This document shows, piece after piece, positions 43,207-51,835 of a stretch of DNA of 64,000 bases. Numbering within the stretch: position 1 is the first letter of the stretch; each line of letters opens with the position of its first letter. The notes below the pieces were generated by a model that saw nothing but the letters and a program-made list of their open reading frames with translations, was not told the origin of the DNA and ran no database searches. The stretch spans positions 1-64,000 of the forward strand of contig CASENE010000058.1 of assembly GCA_949289265.1 (NCBI GenBank), read 5' to 3'. Position numbers and translations under genes: made by a program. This stretch comes from an uncultured Bacteroides sp. Its GTDB lineage: Bacteria; Bacteroidota; Bacteroidia; Bacteroidales; Bacteroidaceae.

Positions 43207-44568
43207 TCAGAACAGGAACCGTATCACATCGTTCAGGTTCGCCCAGATGAGCAAGGCGAAGAGCAGGAACATGCCCACCATCTGCGCCCGTTCCATGAAC
43301 TTGTCGCTGGGTTTGCGCCGTGCCACAATCTCGTAGATGAGGAAGAGCACGTGCCCGCCGTCCAACGCCGGGATGGGCAGGATGTTCATGAAGGCGAGGA
43401 TGATGCTGAGGAAGGCGGTCATGTACCAGAACTGGTGCCAGTCCCACGTGGCGGGGAAGATGCTGCCGATGGCGCCGAACCCGCCCAGTTGCTTGGCCCC
43501 TTCCTTGGAGAAGAGGTACTTCATCTGTCCCACGTATCCCTTCAGCGTCTCCACGCCCAGTTTGACCCCGGCGGGGAAGGAGGCGAAGAAGCCGTAGTCC
43601 TTCTGCACCACGGGCAGCAGGCGGTCGGTTTGCGCCACGGCATAGACGCCCATGGTGAAGGCGGTGTCTACACGGAGGCTCACCGTGTCTGTCACGCCCC
43701 GGCGCACGTAGGTCAGGTGGATGCTGCGCAAGGCTTGCGACAGGCTGTCCGACGGGGTGGCGGCCAAGGTCTGTTGGCGTTTGAGCATCTCTTCCTTGAA
43801 ATCAAAGTAGGCGATGTTGCGTCCGTCCAGCTGCGTGATGCTGTCCCCCGGTTGCAAGCCTGCCAAGGCGGCAGGACCTTGCGCGGCAAGGCTGTCCAGC
43901 ACGAAGGGGATGCGGAAGTCGGCAAAGCGGGTGCTGTCTGCCAGCAGGCGGTCCATCATGCCGTCGGGGATATATACGGATGCCTCCTGCCCGTCGCGGA
44001 GCACGGTGACTTGGCGGGCATCCACAATGCCCATCAGCAAGTCGGCGCCCATCCGCTCGAAAGGCACGCCGTCGGCGCTGATGAGCACGTCGCCGTCGCG
44101 GAAGCCGGCTTGGTGCATCGTCTCGTTGAAGTCCATGCCCAGCGGTGCCTTCTGCACGGGGATGTACGTGTCGCCCCAGGCGAAGAGTATCATGGAGTAG
44201 ATGAACAGCGCCAGCAGGAAGTTGAACAGCACGCCGCCCACCATGATGAGCAGGCGTTGCCAGGCCGGCTTGCTGCGGAACTCCCACGGCTGGGGCGGCT
44301 GTTTCATTTGCTCCAGGTCCATGGACTCGTCTATCATGCCGCTGATTTTCACGTATCCGCCCAGGGGCAACCAGCCGACGGCATACTCCGTCTCGCTGCG
44401 CTTGGGCTTGAACTTGAACAGGGTGAACCAGGGGTCGAAGAAGAGGCAGAACTTTTCCACCCGCGTCTTGAACAGCCTGGCGAAGAGGAAGTGCCCCATC
44501 TCGTGGATAATCACCAGCAGCGAGAGGCTCAGCACGAGCTGGAGGGCACGAATCAAGAATGTTTCCAT
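43207..44568 (-). CDS. rseP: RseP-type site-2 intramembrane metalloprotease
   Basis: A 453-aa inner-membrane zinc protease. The zinc motif HEMGH is at 22-26 in TM1, and the third ligand is in NILPIPALDGGH near the C-terminus. One or two PDZ domains lie between (GLQPGDSITQLDGRNI). In the family it cleaves anti-sigma factors and clears signal peptides. It is the last gene of a minus-strand run after dxr, with a 22-nt repeat array in the gap. Confidence 0.95.
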   Translation of the reverse strand: METFLIRALQLVLSLSLLVIIHEMGHFLFARLFKTRVEKFCLFFDPWFTLFKFKPKRSETEYAVGWLPLGGYVKISGMIDESMDLEQMKQPPQPWEFRSKPAWQRLLIMVGGVLFNFLLALFIYSMILFAWGDTYIPVQKAPLGMDFNETMHQAGFRDGDVLISADGVPFERMGADLLMGIVDARQVTVLRDGQEASVYIPDGMMDRLLADSTRFADFRIPFVLDSLAAQGPAALAGLQPGDSITQLDGRNIAYFDFKEEMLKRQQTLAATPSDSLSQALRSIHLTYVRRGVTDTVSLRVDTAFTMGVYAVAQTDRLLPVVQKDYGFFASFPAGVKLGVETLKGYVGQMKYLFSKEGAKQLGGFGAIGSIFPATWDWHQFWYMTAFLSIILAFMNILPIPALDGGHVLFLIYEIVARRKPSDKFMERAQMVGMFLLFALLIWANLNDVIRFLF

Positions 44569-44650
44569 TTGTCTCTAATTATTACTTTTCTCGTTTATAC
44601 TTACTTTTTCTTTCCTTGTTTTATATTTTGTTGATAATCAATGGACTTCC

Positions 44651-44760
44651 CGTCCGTCCCCGACGGGGTTGCCGTTTGTCCCCGACGAGGGTCTCGTTTG
44701 TCCCCCACGACCCCCTCATTTGTCCCCCACGAGGCCCTCGTCAGGGACAAACGGGAAAAC
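44651..44760 (+). repeat. Family E tandem array (five 22-nt units) between dxr and rseP
   Basis: Units start at 44651, 44673, 44695, 44717 and 44739. Most begin CGTTTGTCCCC and contain CCC then GGG around the centre. The last unit carries GGGACAAACGGG, the reverse complement of the common start, so the array can fold back. It occupies most of the 202-nt gap. Confidence 0.87.
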
Positions 44761-44770
44761 GGGGTATCCT

Positions 44771-45931
44771 TCATGGGTTGCTTGTAAGGATTTCTTCTGC
44801 TACGCGCCGCGCTTCGGCATCGGTCTGCACATAGTCCTCGTAGGTGGGCTTGGCGATGAAGGGGACGAGGCTCATGGCCTTTTCGATGACGTCGCTCATG
44901 CCCAGGAAGGACACGCGGTCTTCCAGGAAAGCGCGGACGCAGACCTCGTTGGCGGCATTGACGATGCAGGGCATGTTGCCCCCTTGGTGCAGGGCCTCGT
45001 AGGCGAGGGCCAGGTTGCGGAAGCGTTCGGGGTCGGGCTGCTCGAAGGTGAGGCTGGTGCAGGTGGCGAAGTCCAGGCGGGGGAACGAGGCGCGGATGCG
45101 GTCGGGGTAGGAGAAGGCGTACTGGATGGGCAGGCGCATGTCCGGCATGCCGAGTTGCGCTTTCACTGCTCCGTCCTCGAATTGCACCATGCTGTGGATG
45201 ACCGATTGCGGGTGTACCACCACTTCTATCTGCTCCGGACGCACGCCAAAGAGCCAGCGCGCCTCGATGACCTCAAAGCCTTTGTTCATCATGGAGGCGG
45301 AGTCGATGGTTATCTTGGCGCCCATCGCCCAGTTGGGGTGATGCAGGGCCTGTTCCTTGGTGACGGTGGCCAGCTGCTCGCGGGTCAGGGTGCGGAAGGG
45401 CCCGCCCGAGGCGGTAAGTATCACCTTCTCGATGGGGTTGCCTATCTCGCCCGCCAGGCATTGGAAGACGGCGGAGTGCTCGGAGTCGACGGGGAGGATG
45501 GGCGTGCCGTTCACCCGCGCCAGTTCGTTGATGAGCTCTCCCGCCACCACGAGCGTCTCCTTGTTGGCAAGGGCAATGGGCTTGCGGGCACGGATGGCGT
45601 TCATCGTGGGGCGCAGTCCGGCGTAGCCCACCATGGCGGTGAGCACCATGTCGATGGGTGTCTCCTGCACTATCTGGCAGAGGGCGTCCTCGCCGGCATA
45701 GACCTTGATGGGGAGGTCGGCAAGGGCTTCTTTCAGTTGGTGGTATTTCGATTCGTTGGCTATCACCACGGCCTCGGGCTGGAATCGGCGTGCCTGGGCA
45801 ATAAGCTTGTCCACCTGGTTGCCCGCCGTCAGCACGTAGGCTTCGTACAGGTCGGGATGTTCCTCGATGACCTGCAGGGCCTGGGTGCCGATGGAGCCGG
45901 TGGAGCCGAGTATGGCTATCTGTTTCTTCAT
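44771..45931 (-). CDS. dxr: 1-deoxy-D-xylulose 5-phosphate reductoisomerase
   Basis: A 386-aa enzyme for the second step of the MEP isoprenoid pathway. The NADPH loop is GSTGSIGTQAL, ALANKETLV is conserved, the metal-binding DSEHSA is present, and ASGGPFR and HPNWAMG are substrate-loop motifs. It lies between the M23 peptidase gene and rseP on the minus strand, a common Bacteroidetes order. Confidence 0.96.
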   Translation of the reverse strand: MKKQIAILGSTGSIGTQALQVIEEHPDLYEAYVLTAGNQVDKLIAQARRFQPEAVVIANESKYHQLKEALADLPIKVYAGEDALCQIVQETPIDMVLTAMVGYAGLRPTMNAIRARKPIALANKETLVVAGELINELARVNGTPILPVDSEHSAVFQCLAGEIGNPIEKVILTASGGPFRTLTREQLATVTKEQALHHPNWAMGAKITIDSASMMNKGFEVIEARWLFGVRPEQIEVVVHPQSVIHSMVQFEDGAVKAQLGMPDMRLPIQYAFSYPDRIRASFPRLDFATCTSLTFEQPDPERFRNLALAYEALHQGGNMPCIVNAANEVCVRAFLEDRVSFLGMSDVIEKAMSLVPFIAKPTYEDYVQTDAEARRVAEEILTSNP

Positions 45932-45942
45932 ATCTCTTAGTT

Positions 45943-46083
45943 AGTTACGAGCTACAAGCTACGAGTTACGAGCAGCTTGCTCTCGTAAGGGTCATTATTT
46001 ATGTTCTTACTTCTTCTTACTTCCTTTCTTTCTTTCTTCTTGTAGCTCGTAGCTCGTAGCTTGTAGCTCGTAGCTTGTAGCTA
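45943..46083. repeat. 7-nt repeat clusters forming an 18-bp inverted repeat
   Basis: Runs of ACGAGCT/ACAAGCT heptamers at 45945-45970 face GTAGCTC/GTAGCTT heptamers at 46041-46083. CGAGCTACAAGCTACGAG (45948-45965) is perfectly complementary to 46053-46070. The right cluster continues into the stop codon of the M23 gene. Confidence 0.85.
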
Positions 46084-46941
46084 AAACACAATGTATTGCT
46101 CCGCATTGACCGCCCGTCCCCGGTGCCACAGCTCGAAGTGCAGGTGCGATCCTTCGGCCGGGTTGGCCAGGGCGATGACTTCTCCGCCTTTCACCGCGTC
46201 GCCCTCGGCCTTGAGCAAGGAACCGCAATGCTTGTAGACGGATATGAAATCTTGCGTGTGCTGGAGGATGATGACGTAGCCTGCTTGGGCGGTGTAGGCG
46301 CTCATCAGCACCGTGCCGTCCAGGGCGGCCATCACGTTGCCGTTCGGTTCGGGGACGATGTCCGTGCCCAGGTGTCGGGCATTGGCGTCGAACGAAGCCG
46401 TCACCAATCCTTGTGCAGGCAGGTGGAAGATGAGGCCGTCGGCATCCATGCGGGCCGACAGGTTGGTCAGGTTGTATTTCTCAGCTTCCTCGTATTTCTT
46501 GCGGAATTCGGCTTCTCGTTGGGTGCGCTCCATCAGCGAATCCTCGCGCAGAAGCGTAAGAGAATCCATGCTCTGCACGGTGTCGGTCTGAATGTTCCCG
46601 CTAAAGATGTCCTGGATGTTCATTACATACAGTGCCTGGCGGTCCAATACCCGTTGGAGGGAGTCTACGCGCAGGGCATTGTCCACCACTTGTTGGCGCA
46701 CCTCGCTGTTCATGTATCCCGGCAGGTAGTTGCGCAGGGGGGTGAAGGAGACAATCAGTGCTGCCACAAGGAACAGGCCCAGCAACGTGAAGAGCAGGAT
46801 GGAGAAGCCGTTCAGCTTGGACACATAGAGGCTCGCCACCTCTTCCAGCGTGTTTTCGTTGGTGATGGTCAGGCGGTACTTGAACTTGATGTCCTTCCAG
46901 AACGGTTTCCGCTTCTTTCTCTTCTTCGTTGTTGTTGCCAT
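46081..46941 (-). CDS. M23 family peptidase, membrane-anchored
   Basis: A 286-aa protein. A basic cytoplasmic start (KKRKKRKPFW) precedes one membrane helix at about 45-66. A coiled coil (about 75-150) follows, then a LytM domain with the zinc motifs HLGTD and HLHFE. It resembles peptidoglycan endopeptidases or EnvC-type activators; the zinc ligands are intact. It lies between rimM and dxr. Confidence 0.92.
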   Translation of the reverse strand: MATTTKKRKKRKPFWKDIKFKYRLTITNENTLEEVASLYVSKLNGFSILLFTLLGLFLVAALIVSFTPLRNYLPGYMNSEVRQQVVDNALRVDSLQRVLDRQALYVMNIQDIFSGNIQTDTVQSMDSLTLLREDSLMERTQREAEFRKKYEEAEKYNLTNLSARMDADGLIFHLPAQGLVTASFDANARHLGTDIVPEPNGNVMAALDGTVLMSAYTAQAGYVIILQHTQDFISVYKHCGSLLKAEGDAVKGGEVIALANPAEGSHLHFELWHRGRAVNAEQYIVF

Positions 46942-46954
46942 ATCTCTATACTAT

Positions 46955-47029
46955 TTAGGCGCGGATTACGCGGATCTCACGGATTGGCTTTGGAAAATTA
47001 TCTGTGTAATCCGCGTAATCCGCGCCTAA
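46955..47029 (-). repeat. Perfect 21-bp inverted repeat between rimM and the M23 gene
   Basis: The arms at 46955-46975 and 47009-47029 are perfectly complementary over 21 bp and contain the GCGCGGATTACGCGGA core. The 33-nt loop holds a further partial copy. It fits almost exactly in the 94-nt gap. It may end, pause or stabilise the mRNA. Confidence 0.88.
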
Positions 47030-47035
47030 TTATGT

Positions 47036-47572
47036 CTATGTTTCTTCTGCTTCGTCCAGGTCAATCAGTCCTTCGGGCAGTTGCAGGGTGATGACGCGGT
47101 GCCTGGTGTCGATGTCTTGGATAAAGTCCTCCTGTGCCGGGATGAGCAATTCCTCTCCATCGTGCTCTACTATAAATAAGGTGTTGACCGTGGAGGTGTC
47201 CACGTCCGTGACTTCGCCCAGGTGTCCGTGCGTGGTGTCCTCCACGCGGAAGCCCGTGAAGAAGTCCCACGAGAGTTCGCCCGGCTCGGCTTCTTCGGCA
47301 TGTTTCACGGGGAAGTACACCGGCGTGTTGGTGAACCGGCGCGCCTGCTCCTGCGTGTCCACGCCTTCCAGCTTCATCAGGGCGGTGGTATCCGAGCGGA
47401 AGCGGTAACTCTCGATGAAGAAAGGCACCAGTATCCCGTCCATGGGGCACACCACATAGTCCGCCTCCACGCGGTCGAAGATGTCGTCCGTGAAGGTGAA
47501 CTGCAATTCGCCGCTGATGCCGTGCGGCTTGTTGAACATACCTATTTTATATACTTCTTCCGGTCGTATCAT
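47036..47572 (-). CDS. rimM: Ribosome maturation factor RimM
   Basis: A 178-aa protein needed for 30S maturation. The N-terminal RimM beta-barrel contains [13 protein letters not shown]. The PRC-barrel domain has [13 protein letters not shown] and [11 protein letters not shown]. Length is normal. The gene begins 26 nt after the DUF4290 gene. Confidence 0.93.
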   Translation of the reverse strand: MIRPEEVYKIGMFNKPHGISGELQFTFTDDIFDRVEADYVVCPMDGILVPFFIESYRFRSDTTALMKLEGVDTQEQARRFTNTPVYFPVKHAEEAEPGELSWDFFTGFRVEDTTHGHLGEVTDVDTSTVNTLFIVEHDGEELLIPAQEDFIQDIDTRHRVITLQLPEGLIDLDEAEET

Positions 47573-47598
47573 GTCTTATTGGCTGTATGTGCGGCTGC

Positions 47599-48231
47599 TT
47601 AGTATTTCCCGCCCTTCTTCCGGTTGTTGTAGTTGTTGCGGTTGTAGTTGGCATAGTTGCCTTTCACGGGGCGGCAATAGCGGTTGATGCGTTCGTTCAT
47701 CACGCGCATGATGTCGGGCGTCATGTGCAGGCGTCCTTCGGACAACTCCTCCAGGTCGTTGGCAATCTTCTCGTCTTCCACGGTGTCCTTGTTCCACGCC
47801 ATGTAGTCCTTCTTCATGTGGTTGCAGATGAGGGCCGTGAGTTGCCGCTTTTCCTCGCCTTCGGGCATCTCACAGGCTTTCTGGATGAGTACCTCGAGCG
47901 CGCGTCCGTAGTGGCGGTAGCGGATGCGGGTGCGGGGATAGGGGATGGCGTCGGGGCGCGTGTTCAGGTTGTCGCGGCGGACGACTTCGTAGGGATAGTC
48001 GATGTCCAGCTTGAAGTCGGCCATAATGGCCAGGTGGTCCCACAGCTTGTGCTTGAAGTCGGGCACGTCGCGCAGGTGGGGGAACATGCTGCCCATGATG
48101 TTGACGATGGTGTTGGCGCAACGCTGGCGTTCGGCCCGGTCTTGGATGGTCAGGGCGTAATCTACCATGTTTTGTATGCTCCGTCCGTATTCGGGCAGGG
48201 GCATGCGTTTCTGTTGAGTGTTGTATTGCAT
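47599..48231 (-). CDS. DUF4290 domain protein
   Basis: A 210-aa cytoplasmic protein found in Bacteroidetes. It begins MQYNTQQKRMPLPEYGRS, typical of the family, and has a helical core (YGRALEVLIQKACEMPEGEEKRQLTALICNHMKKDY). The C-terminus is an Asn/Tyr/Lys-rich low-complexity tail (NYNRNNYNNRKKGGKY). Function unknown. It is adjacent to rimM. Confidence 0.9.
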   Translation of the reverse strand: MQYNTQQKRMPLPEYGRSIQNMVDYALTIQDRAERQRCANTIVNIMGSMFPHLRDVPDFKHKLWDHLAIMADFKLDIDYPYEVVRRDNLNTRPDAIPYPRTRIRYRHYGRALEVLIQKACEMPEGEEKRQLTALICNHMKKDYMAWNKDTVEDEKIANDLEELSEGRLHMTPDIMRVMNERINRYCRPVKGNYANYNRNNYNNRKKGGKY

Positions 48232-48356
48232 ATATTATAATGAAGAATTAAAAATGAAGAATTAAGAATGAAGGATGAAGAATTGGGAAGGTGCGGATCA
48301 GCCGAGGGTAATCCTGCCTTTTGCGCGAAGCGTGATTCTTCCCCCTTCCTTCTTCA

Positions 48357-49052
48357 TTAAACAAGTTTCTTGGGTTTGCCGGCCACGAACTCTTTCAGGT
48401 AGAAGGGCTCGAAGTAGGCCACGTCCTCGAAGCGGCCTTCGGCCATGGCGCGCTCGGCCAGGGGGAACATCTGCGAGGCCTGCGGATAGACGCCGCTGAT
48501 GAAGCGGGCGTTGGGATGGAGCGCCAACCGCTCGCGGCATTTCTCCGCCCCGTCGCCGAAGAAGTAGACCGGATGACGGTCGAGGTAGTCGGCATACGTG
48601 TGCTCGTCCACGATGTCGGCCGCCGTGGGGCGCACCGTGCGCAGGGCGCGGTCGTAGAGGGCGGCATACACCTCCATGCGGCGCGCGTCTATCATGGGGC
48701 ACAACAGGGCGTCGTCTTCCACTTCGTCGTGGTAAAGCAGCACGGGCACGCACAGCACCTGCAGCGTGGGAATCCCGATGAGGGGCAGGTCGCGTCCGTA
48801 GCACACGCCCTTGGCCATGGACACGCCGATGCGCAGGCCCGTGTAGGAGCCCGGCCCGCAGCTGACGGCCACCGCGTCCAGCGGGATGGCGTGGCTGTCG
48901 GCAAACGACAAGGCTTCGTCCACAAACACGCCCAGCAGCGTGGCGTGCGACGGCCCCCGGCGTTCTTCCTGCTGGAAGATGCACTGGCCGTCCTGGCTCA
49001 CGGCCACCGAACAGGCCGTGGTAGAGGTTTCGATATGAAGAATGGTTGACAT
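48357..49052 (-). CDS. tsaB: tRNA threonylcarbamoyladenosine biosynthesis protein TsaB
   Basis: A 231-aa paralogue of TsaD that stabilises the TsaBDE complex for t6A37 modification of tRNA. ILHIETSTTACSVAV at the start and VSCGPGSYTGLRIGVSMAKG are diagnostic. The ATG at 49052 is chosen because it starts directly at the conserved strand. It heads the minus-strand run. A possible promoter at 49328 would place the family A array in its leader. Confidence 0.94.
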   Translation of the reverse strand: MSTILHIETSTTACSVAVSQDGQCIFQQEERRGPSHATLLGVFVDEALSFADSHAIPLDAVAVSCGPGSYTGLRIGVSMAKGVCYGRDLPLIGIPTLQVLCVPVLLYHDEVEDDALLCPMIDARRMEVYAALYDRALRTVRPTAADIVDEHTYADYLDRHPVYFFGDGAEKCRERLALHPNARFISGVYPQASQMFPLAERAMAEGRFEDVAYFEPFYLKEFVAGKPKKLV

Positions 49053-49154
49053 ATGTAGTTTCTTTCTTGGATATGGTTGCTTTAAAAACAATGCTCCCCG
49101 CGTGGCCTCCCGGCGAGCGGAACCCTTTCGTAATGGGCTGCCAATCAGCCTTTA

Positions 49155-49242
49155 GTGGGACTATGGTTCCCGCCGGCTGGCATCGTAGTCCCCGGTCGCT
49201 GGGACTATAGTCCCCGCCGGCTGGCATTATAATCCCCGGTGG
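49155..49242 (+). repeat. Family A tandem array, copy 4 (four 22-nt units)
   Basis: Units start at 49155, 49177, 49199 and 49221. The third contains the perfect 14-bp palindrome GGGACTATAGTCCC, the clearest dyad in the family. The lead is CCTTTAGTGGG, the tail GCGGCCTT. It lies between divergent tsaB and yicC. Confidence 0.9.
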
Positions 49243-49327
49243 GCGGCCTTGCAAGTCCCGTCCGGACAGTCCCGCAGGCGGGGCCGGCAGCGTCCTTCGG
49301 CAGCGAAGAGCGGCGCCTTTCGGCTTA

Positions 49328-49335
49328 CAAAAGTA
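49328..49335 (-). promoter_or_regulatory. Possible -7 box of tsaB
   Basis: CAAAAGTA reads TACTTTTG on the minus strand. It would give a tsaB leader of about 270 nt that includes the repeat array. Confidence 0.4.
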
Positions 49336-49367
49336 CGGGATTATTTTCAGTAATTAAAATAATCGTG

Positions 49368-49375
49368 TAATTTTG
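49368..49375 (+). promoter_or_regulatory. -7 box of the yicC-gmk-nadD operon
   Basis: TAATTTTG matches TAnnTTTG and lies 26 nt before the ATG at 49402. Confidence 0.6.
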
Positions 49376-49401
49376 CGCAAAACTTAACGAAACATCGCGC
49401 T

Positions 49402-50280
49402 ATGATACAATCCATGACGGGCTACGGCAAAGCCACGGCAGACCTGCCCGATAAGAAAGTATATATTGAAATCAAGTCGCTCAACAGCAAGGCGCTCGAC
49501 CTTTCGGCCCGTATCGCACCCTTGTATCGCGAGAAAGAGATGGAGATACGTTCGGCTCTCTCGCGCGACCTGGAGCGGGGCAAGGTGGACTTCACTTTGT
49601 GGATAGAAAAGAAGGAAGGGGCCGAACCGGCCACGCCCATCGACCGCCACTTGGTGGAATCTTATTACAACCGCATCCGCGAAATCTCCCAGGCGACGGG
49701 CATTCCCGAACCGGCCGACTGGTTTGCCACCCTCCTGCGCCTGCCCGACGTGTTGGGCAAGAACGAGGTACAGGAGCTGTCGGACGAAGAGTGGGCCTGC
49801 ACCCGCCAGGCCATCCGCCAGGCCATCGACGCGCTGGTGGGCTTCCGCCGCCAGGAAGGATCCGCGCTGGAGAAGAAGTTCCGCGAGAAAATCCAGAACA
49901 TCGCCCGCCTGCTGCAGGAAGTGGAGCCCTACGAGCACGAACGCGTGTCCAAAATCAAAGACCGTATTACCGAAGCGCTCGAGAAGACCCTGGAGGTGGA
50001 CTATGACAAGAACCGCCTCGAACAGGAACTTATCTTCTACATCGAGAAACTGGACATCAACGAAGAGAAGCAACGCCTGGCCAACCACCTGCACTACTTC
50101 GTCGAGACGCTGGAAAACGGACACGGGCAGGGCAAGAAACTGGGCTTCATCGCCCAGGAGATGGGCCGCGAGATAAACACCTTGGGCAGCAAGTCGAACC
50201 ATGCCGAAATGCAGCGCATCGTGGTGCGCATGAAAGACGAGCTGGAGCAAATCAAGGAGCAAGTGTTGAACGTCATGTAG
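49402..50280 (+). CDS. YicC/YloC family endoribonuclease
   Basis: A 292-aa cytoplasmic protein. The N-terminal YicC motif is MIQSMTGYGKA. The C-terminal DUF1732 region has LGFIAQEMGREINTLGSKSNHAEMQRIVVRMKDELEQIKEQ with the conserved GREINT. Family members cleave RNA and influence mRNA or small-RNA turnover. It is followed by gmk after 19 nt, a pairing known in many bacteria. Confidence 0.93.
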   Translation: MIQSMTGYGKATADLPDKKVYIEIKSLNSKALDLSARIAPLYREKEMEIRSALSRDLERGKVDFTLWIEKKEGAEPATPIDRHLVESYYNRIREISQATGIPEPADWFATLLRLPDVLGKNEVQELSDEEWACTRQAIRQAIDALVGFRRQEGSALEKKFREKIQNIARLLQEVEPYEHERVSKIKDRITEALEKTLEVDYDKNRLEQELIFYIEKLDINEEKQRLANHLHYFVETLENGHGQGKKLGFIAQEMGREINTLGSKSNHAEMQRIVVRMKDELEQIKEQVLNVM

Positions 50281-50299
50281 CATCATCCATCACCCCTAT

Positions 50300-50869
50300 A
50301 TGAGCAAACTGATTATTTTTTCCGCCCCTTCGGGGTCGGGCAAATCCACCATCATCAACTATCTGCTGGCGCGTCCGGAGCTGAACCTCGCCTTTTCCAT
50401 CTCCGCCACCAGCCGCCCCCCGAGGGGAACGGAGCGCGACGGCGTGGAATACTTCTTCCTCACGCCCGACGAGTTCCGCCGCCGCATACAGGCAGGCGAT
50501 TTCCTGGAGTATGAAGAAGTGTACAAGGACCGCTTCTACGGCACGCTGAAAGAGCAGGTCGAGCGGCAGCTGGAGGCCGGACAAAACGTCATTTTCGACG
50601 TAGACGTGGTAGGCGGGTGCCGCATCAAGGAGTTCTACGGCCCGCGCGCCCTCTCCGTCTTTATCCAGCCGCCGTCCGTCGACGAGCTTCGCCGACGCCT
50701 GGTGGGCAGGGGCACCGACGCCCCCGACGTCATCGAGAGCCGCGTGGCCAAGGCAGCCTACGAGCTGACCTTTGCGCCCCGCTTCGACCGCATCGTGGTG
50801 AACGACGACCTCCGTCAGGCGGAGGAGGAGACGCTGCGGGTAATAACGGATTTTCTGAACGAGAAGTAA
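50300..50869 (+). CDS. gmk: Guanylate kinase
   Basis: A 189-aa enzyme that phosphorylates GMP to GDP. The P-loop is SAPSGSGKST and the GMP-binding segment SATSRPPRGTERDGVEYFF. FYGTLKEQVE and FDVDVVGG are also family motifs. It lies between yicC and a small membrane protein gene. Confidence 0.96.
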   Translation: MSKLIIFSAPSGSGKSTIINYLLARPELNLAFSISATSRPPRGTERDGVEYFFLTPDEFRRRIQAGDFLEYEEVYKDRFYGTLKEQVERQLEAGQNVIFDVDVVGGCRIKEFYGPRALSVFIQPPSVDELRRRLVGRGTDAPDVIESRVAKAAYELTFAPRFDRIVVNDDLRQAEEETLRVITDFLNEK

Positions 50870-50881
50870 TCAACGACAGCG

Positions 50882-51097
50882 ATGGAAAAAGACTTCAGCG
50901 GGAAAAAACTCTCCCGCAAGACAAATAAAGTGCTGCTCATCCTCAACGTAGTCATCTTCGTGGCCGCTGCGGTCGTCCTGGCCGGCAGCATTGCTCACGA
51001 CGAGGTGGTGAGCGTAGTGGCCATGCTGCTGGTGATGGTTGCCTCGGCGGGCAACGCCATCATGAGCTTGATTCGGCTGAAAGGGAAAAAACTATAG
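50882..51097 (+). CDS. Small two-helix membrane protein
   Basis: A 71-aa protein with a basic N-terminus (KKLSRKTNK) and two hydrophobic helices (about 18-37 and 43-63), ending KGKKL. It starts 12 nt after gmk and is followed 61 nt later by nadD, so it is part of the operon. No family recognised. Confidence 0.75.
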   Translation: MEKDFSGKKLSRKTNKVLLILNVVIFVAAAVVLAGSIAHDEVVSVVAMLLVMVASAGNAIMSLIRLKGKKL

Positions 51098-51158
51098 GCC
51101 TGGGCGGCAAGCGGCCGGGCCTTTATCCTCCAGACGCTAACCTTTTATCCGGACAGTC

Positions 51159-51728
51159 ATGCGCATCGGCATCTTCAGCGGTTCGTTCAACCCCGTGCAC
51201 GTGGGGCATCTGGCCCTGGCCAACTACCTGTGCGAGTTTGGCTGGGTGGACGAGGTATGGTTTGTCGTCTCGCCCCGCAACCCCTTCAAGCAGGGACAAG
51301 ACCTGATGGACGACCGCCTGCGGCTCCGCCTCGTGCAGCTGGCCATCGAGGGCTATCCGCGCTTCCGTGCCTCGGACGTGGAGTTCGGCATGGAGCGTCC
51401 GTCGTACACCATCCGCACGCTCGACCGTCTGCGGCAGGAATACCCCGGGCATGAGTTCCACCTGATTATCGGGTCGGACAACTGGGCGGCTTTCCCCCAA
51501 TGGCGCGAAGCGGAGCGTATCCTCGCGGACTACCACCTTCTCATCTACCCTCGTCCGGGATATCCGGTGGACGGGGCCGCGCTGCCGCCCCGCGTGCGCC
51601 TCACGCAGGCACCGGTGCTCGAGGTCAGCGCCACGTTCGTCCGCCGAGCTTTGGACGAGGGCCGGGACGTGCGCTTTTTCCTGCATCCGCGGGTGTGGGA
51701 AGAACTGTCGGAGCGCGGGTGCCGCTGA
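51159..51728 (+). CDS. nadD: Nicotinate-nucleotide adenylyltransferase
   Basis: A 189-aa enzyme of NAD synthesis that adenylates nicotinate mononucleotide. The nucleotidyltransferase motif [11 protein letters not shown] and the C-terminal [10 protein letters not shown] (ISSTxIR type) are present. [20 protein letters not shown] is the typical substrate segment. Last gene of the yicC operon. Confidence 0.94.
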   Translation: MRIGIFSGSFNPVHVGHLALANYLCEFGWVDEVWFVVSPRNPFKQGQDLMDDRLRLRLVQLAIEGYPRFRASDVEFGMERPSYTIRTLDRLRQEYPGHEFHLIIGSDNWAAFPQWREAERILADYHLLIYPRPGYPVDGAALPPRVRLTQAPVLEVSATFVRRALDEGRDVRFFLHPRVWEELSERGCR

Positions 51729-51760
51729 CCCCTGCATCCCTTGGCCTGCGTCGAAAAAAC

Positions 51761-51797
51761 GAGCGGGAAGCATTCCGGCGTCCGGATGCTTCCCGCT
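51761..51797. terminator. Bidirectional terminator between nadD and gdhA
   Basis: GAGCGGGAAGCATTCCGG pairs with CCGGATGCTTCCCGCTC around a three-base loop; A and T runs flank both sides. Confidence 0.93.
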
Positions 51798-51835
51798 CTT
51801 GTGCTATGGCGTGAGAAACTAAGGGTAAAGCCTTC

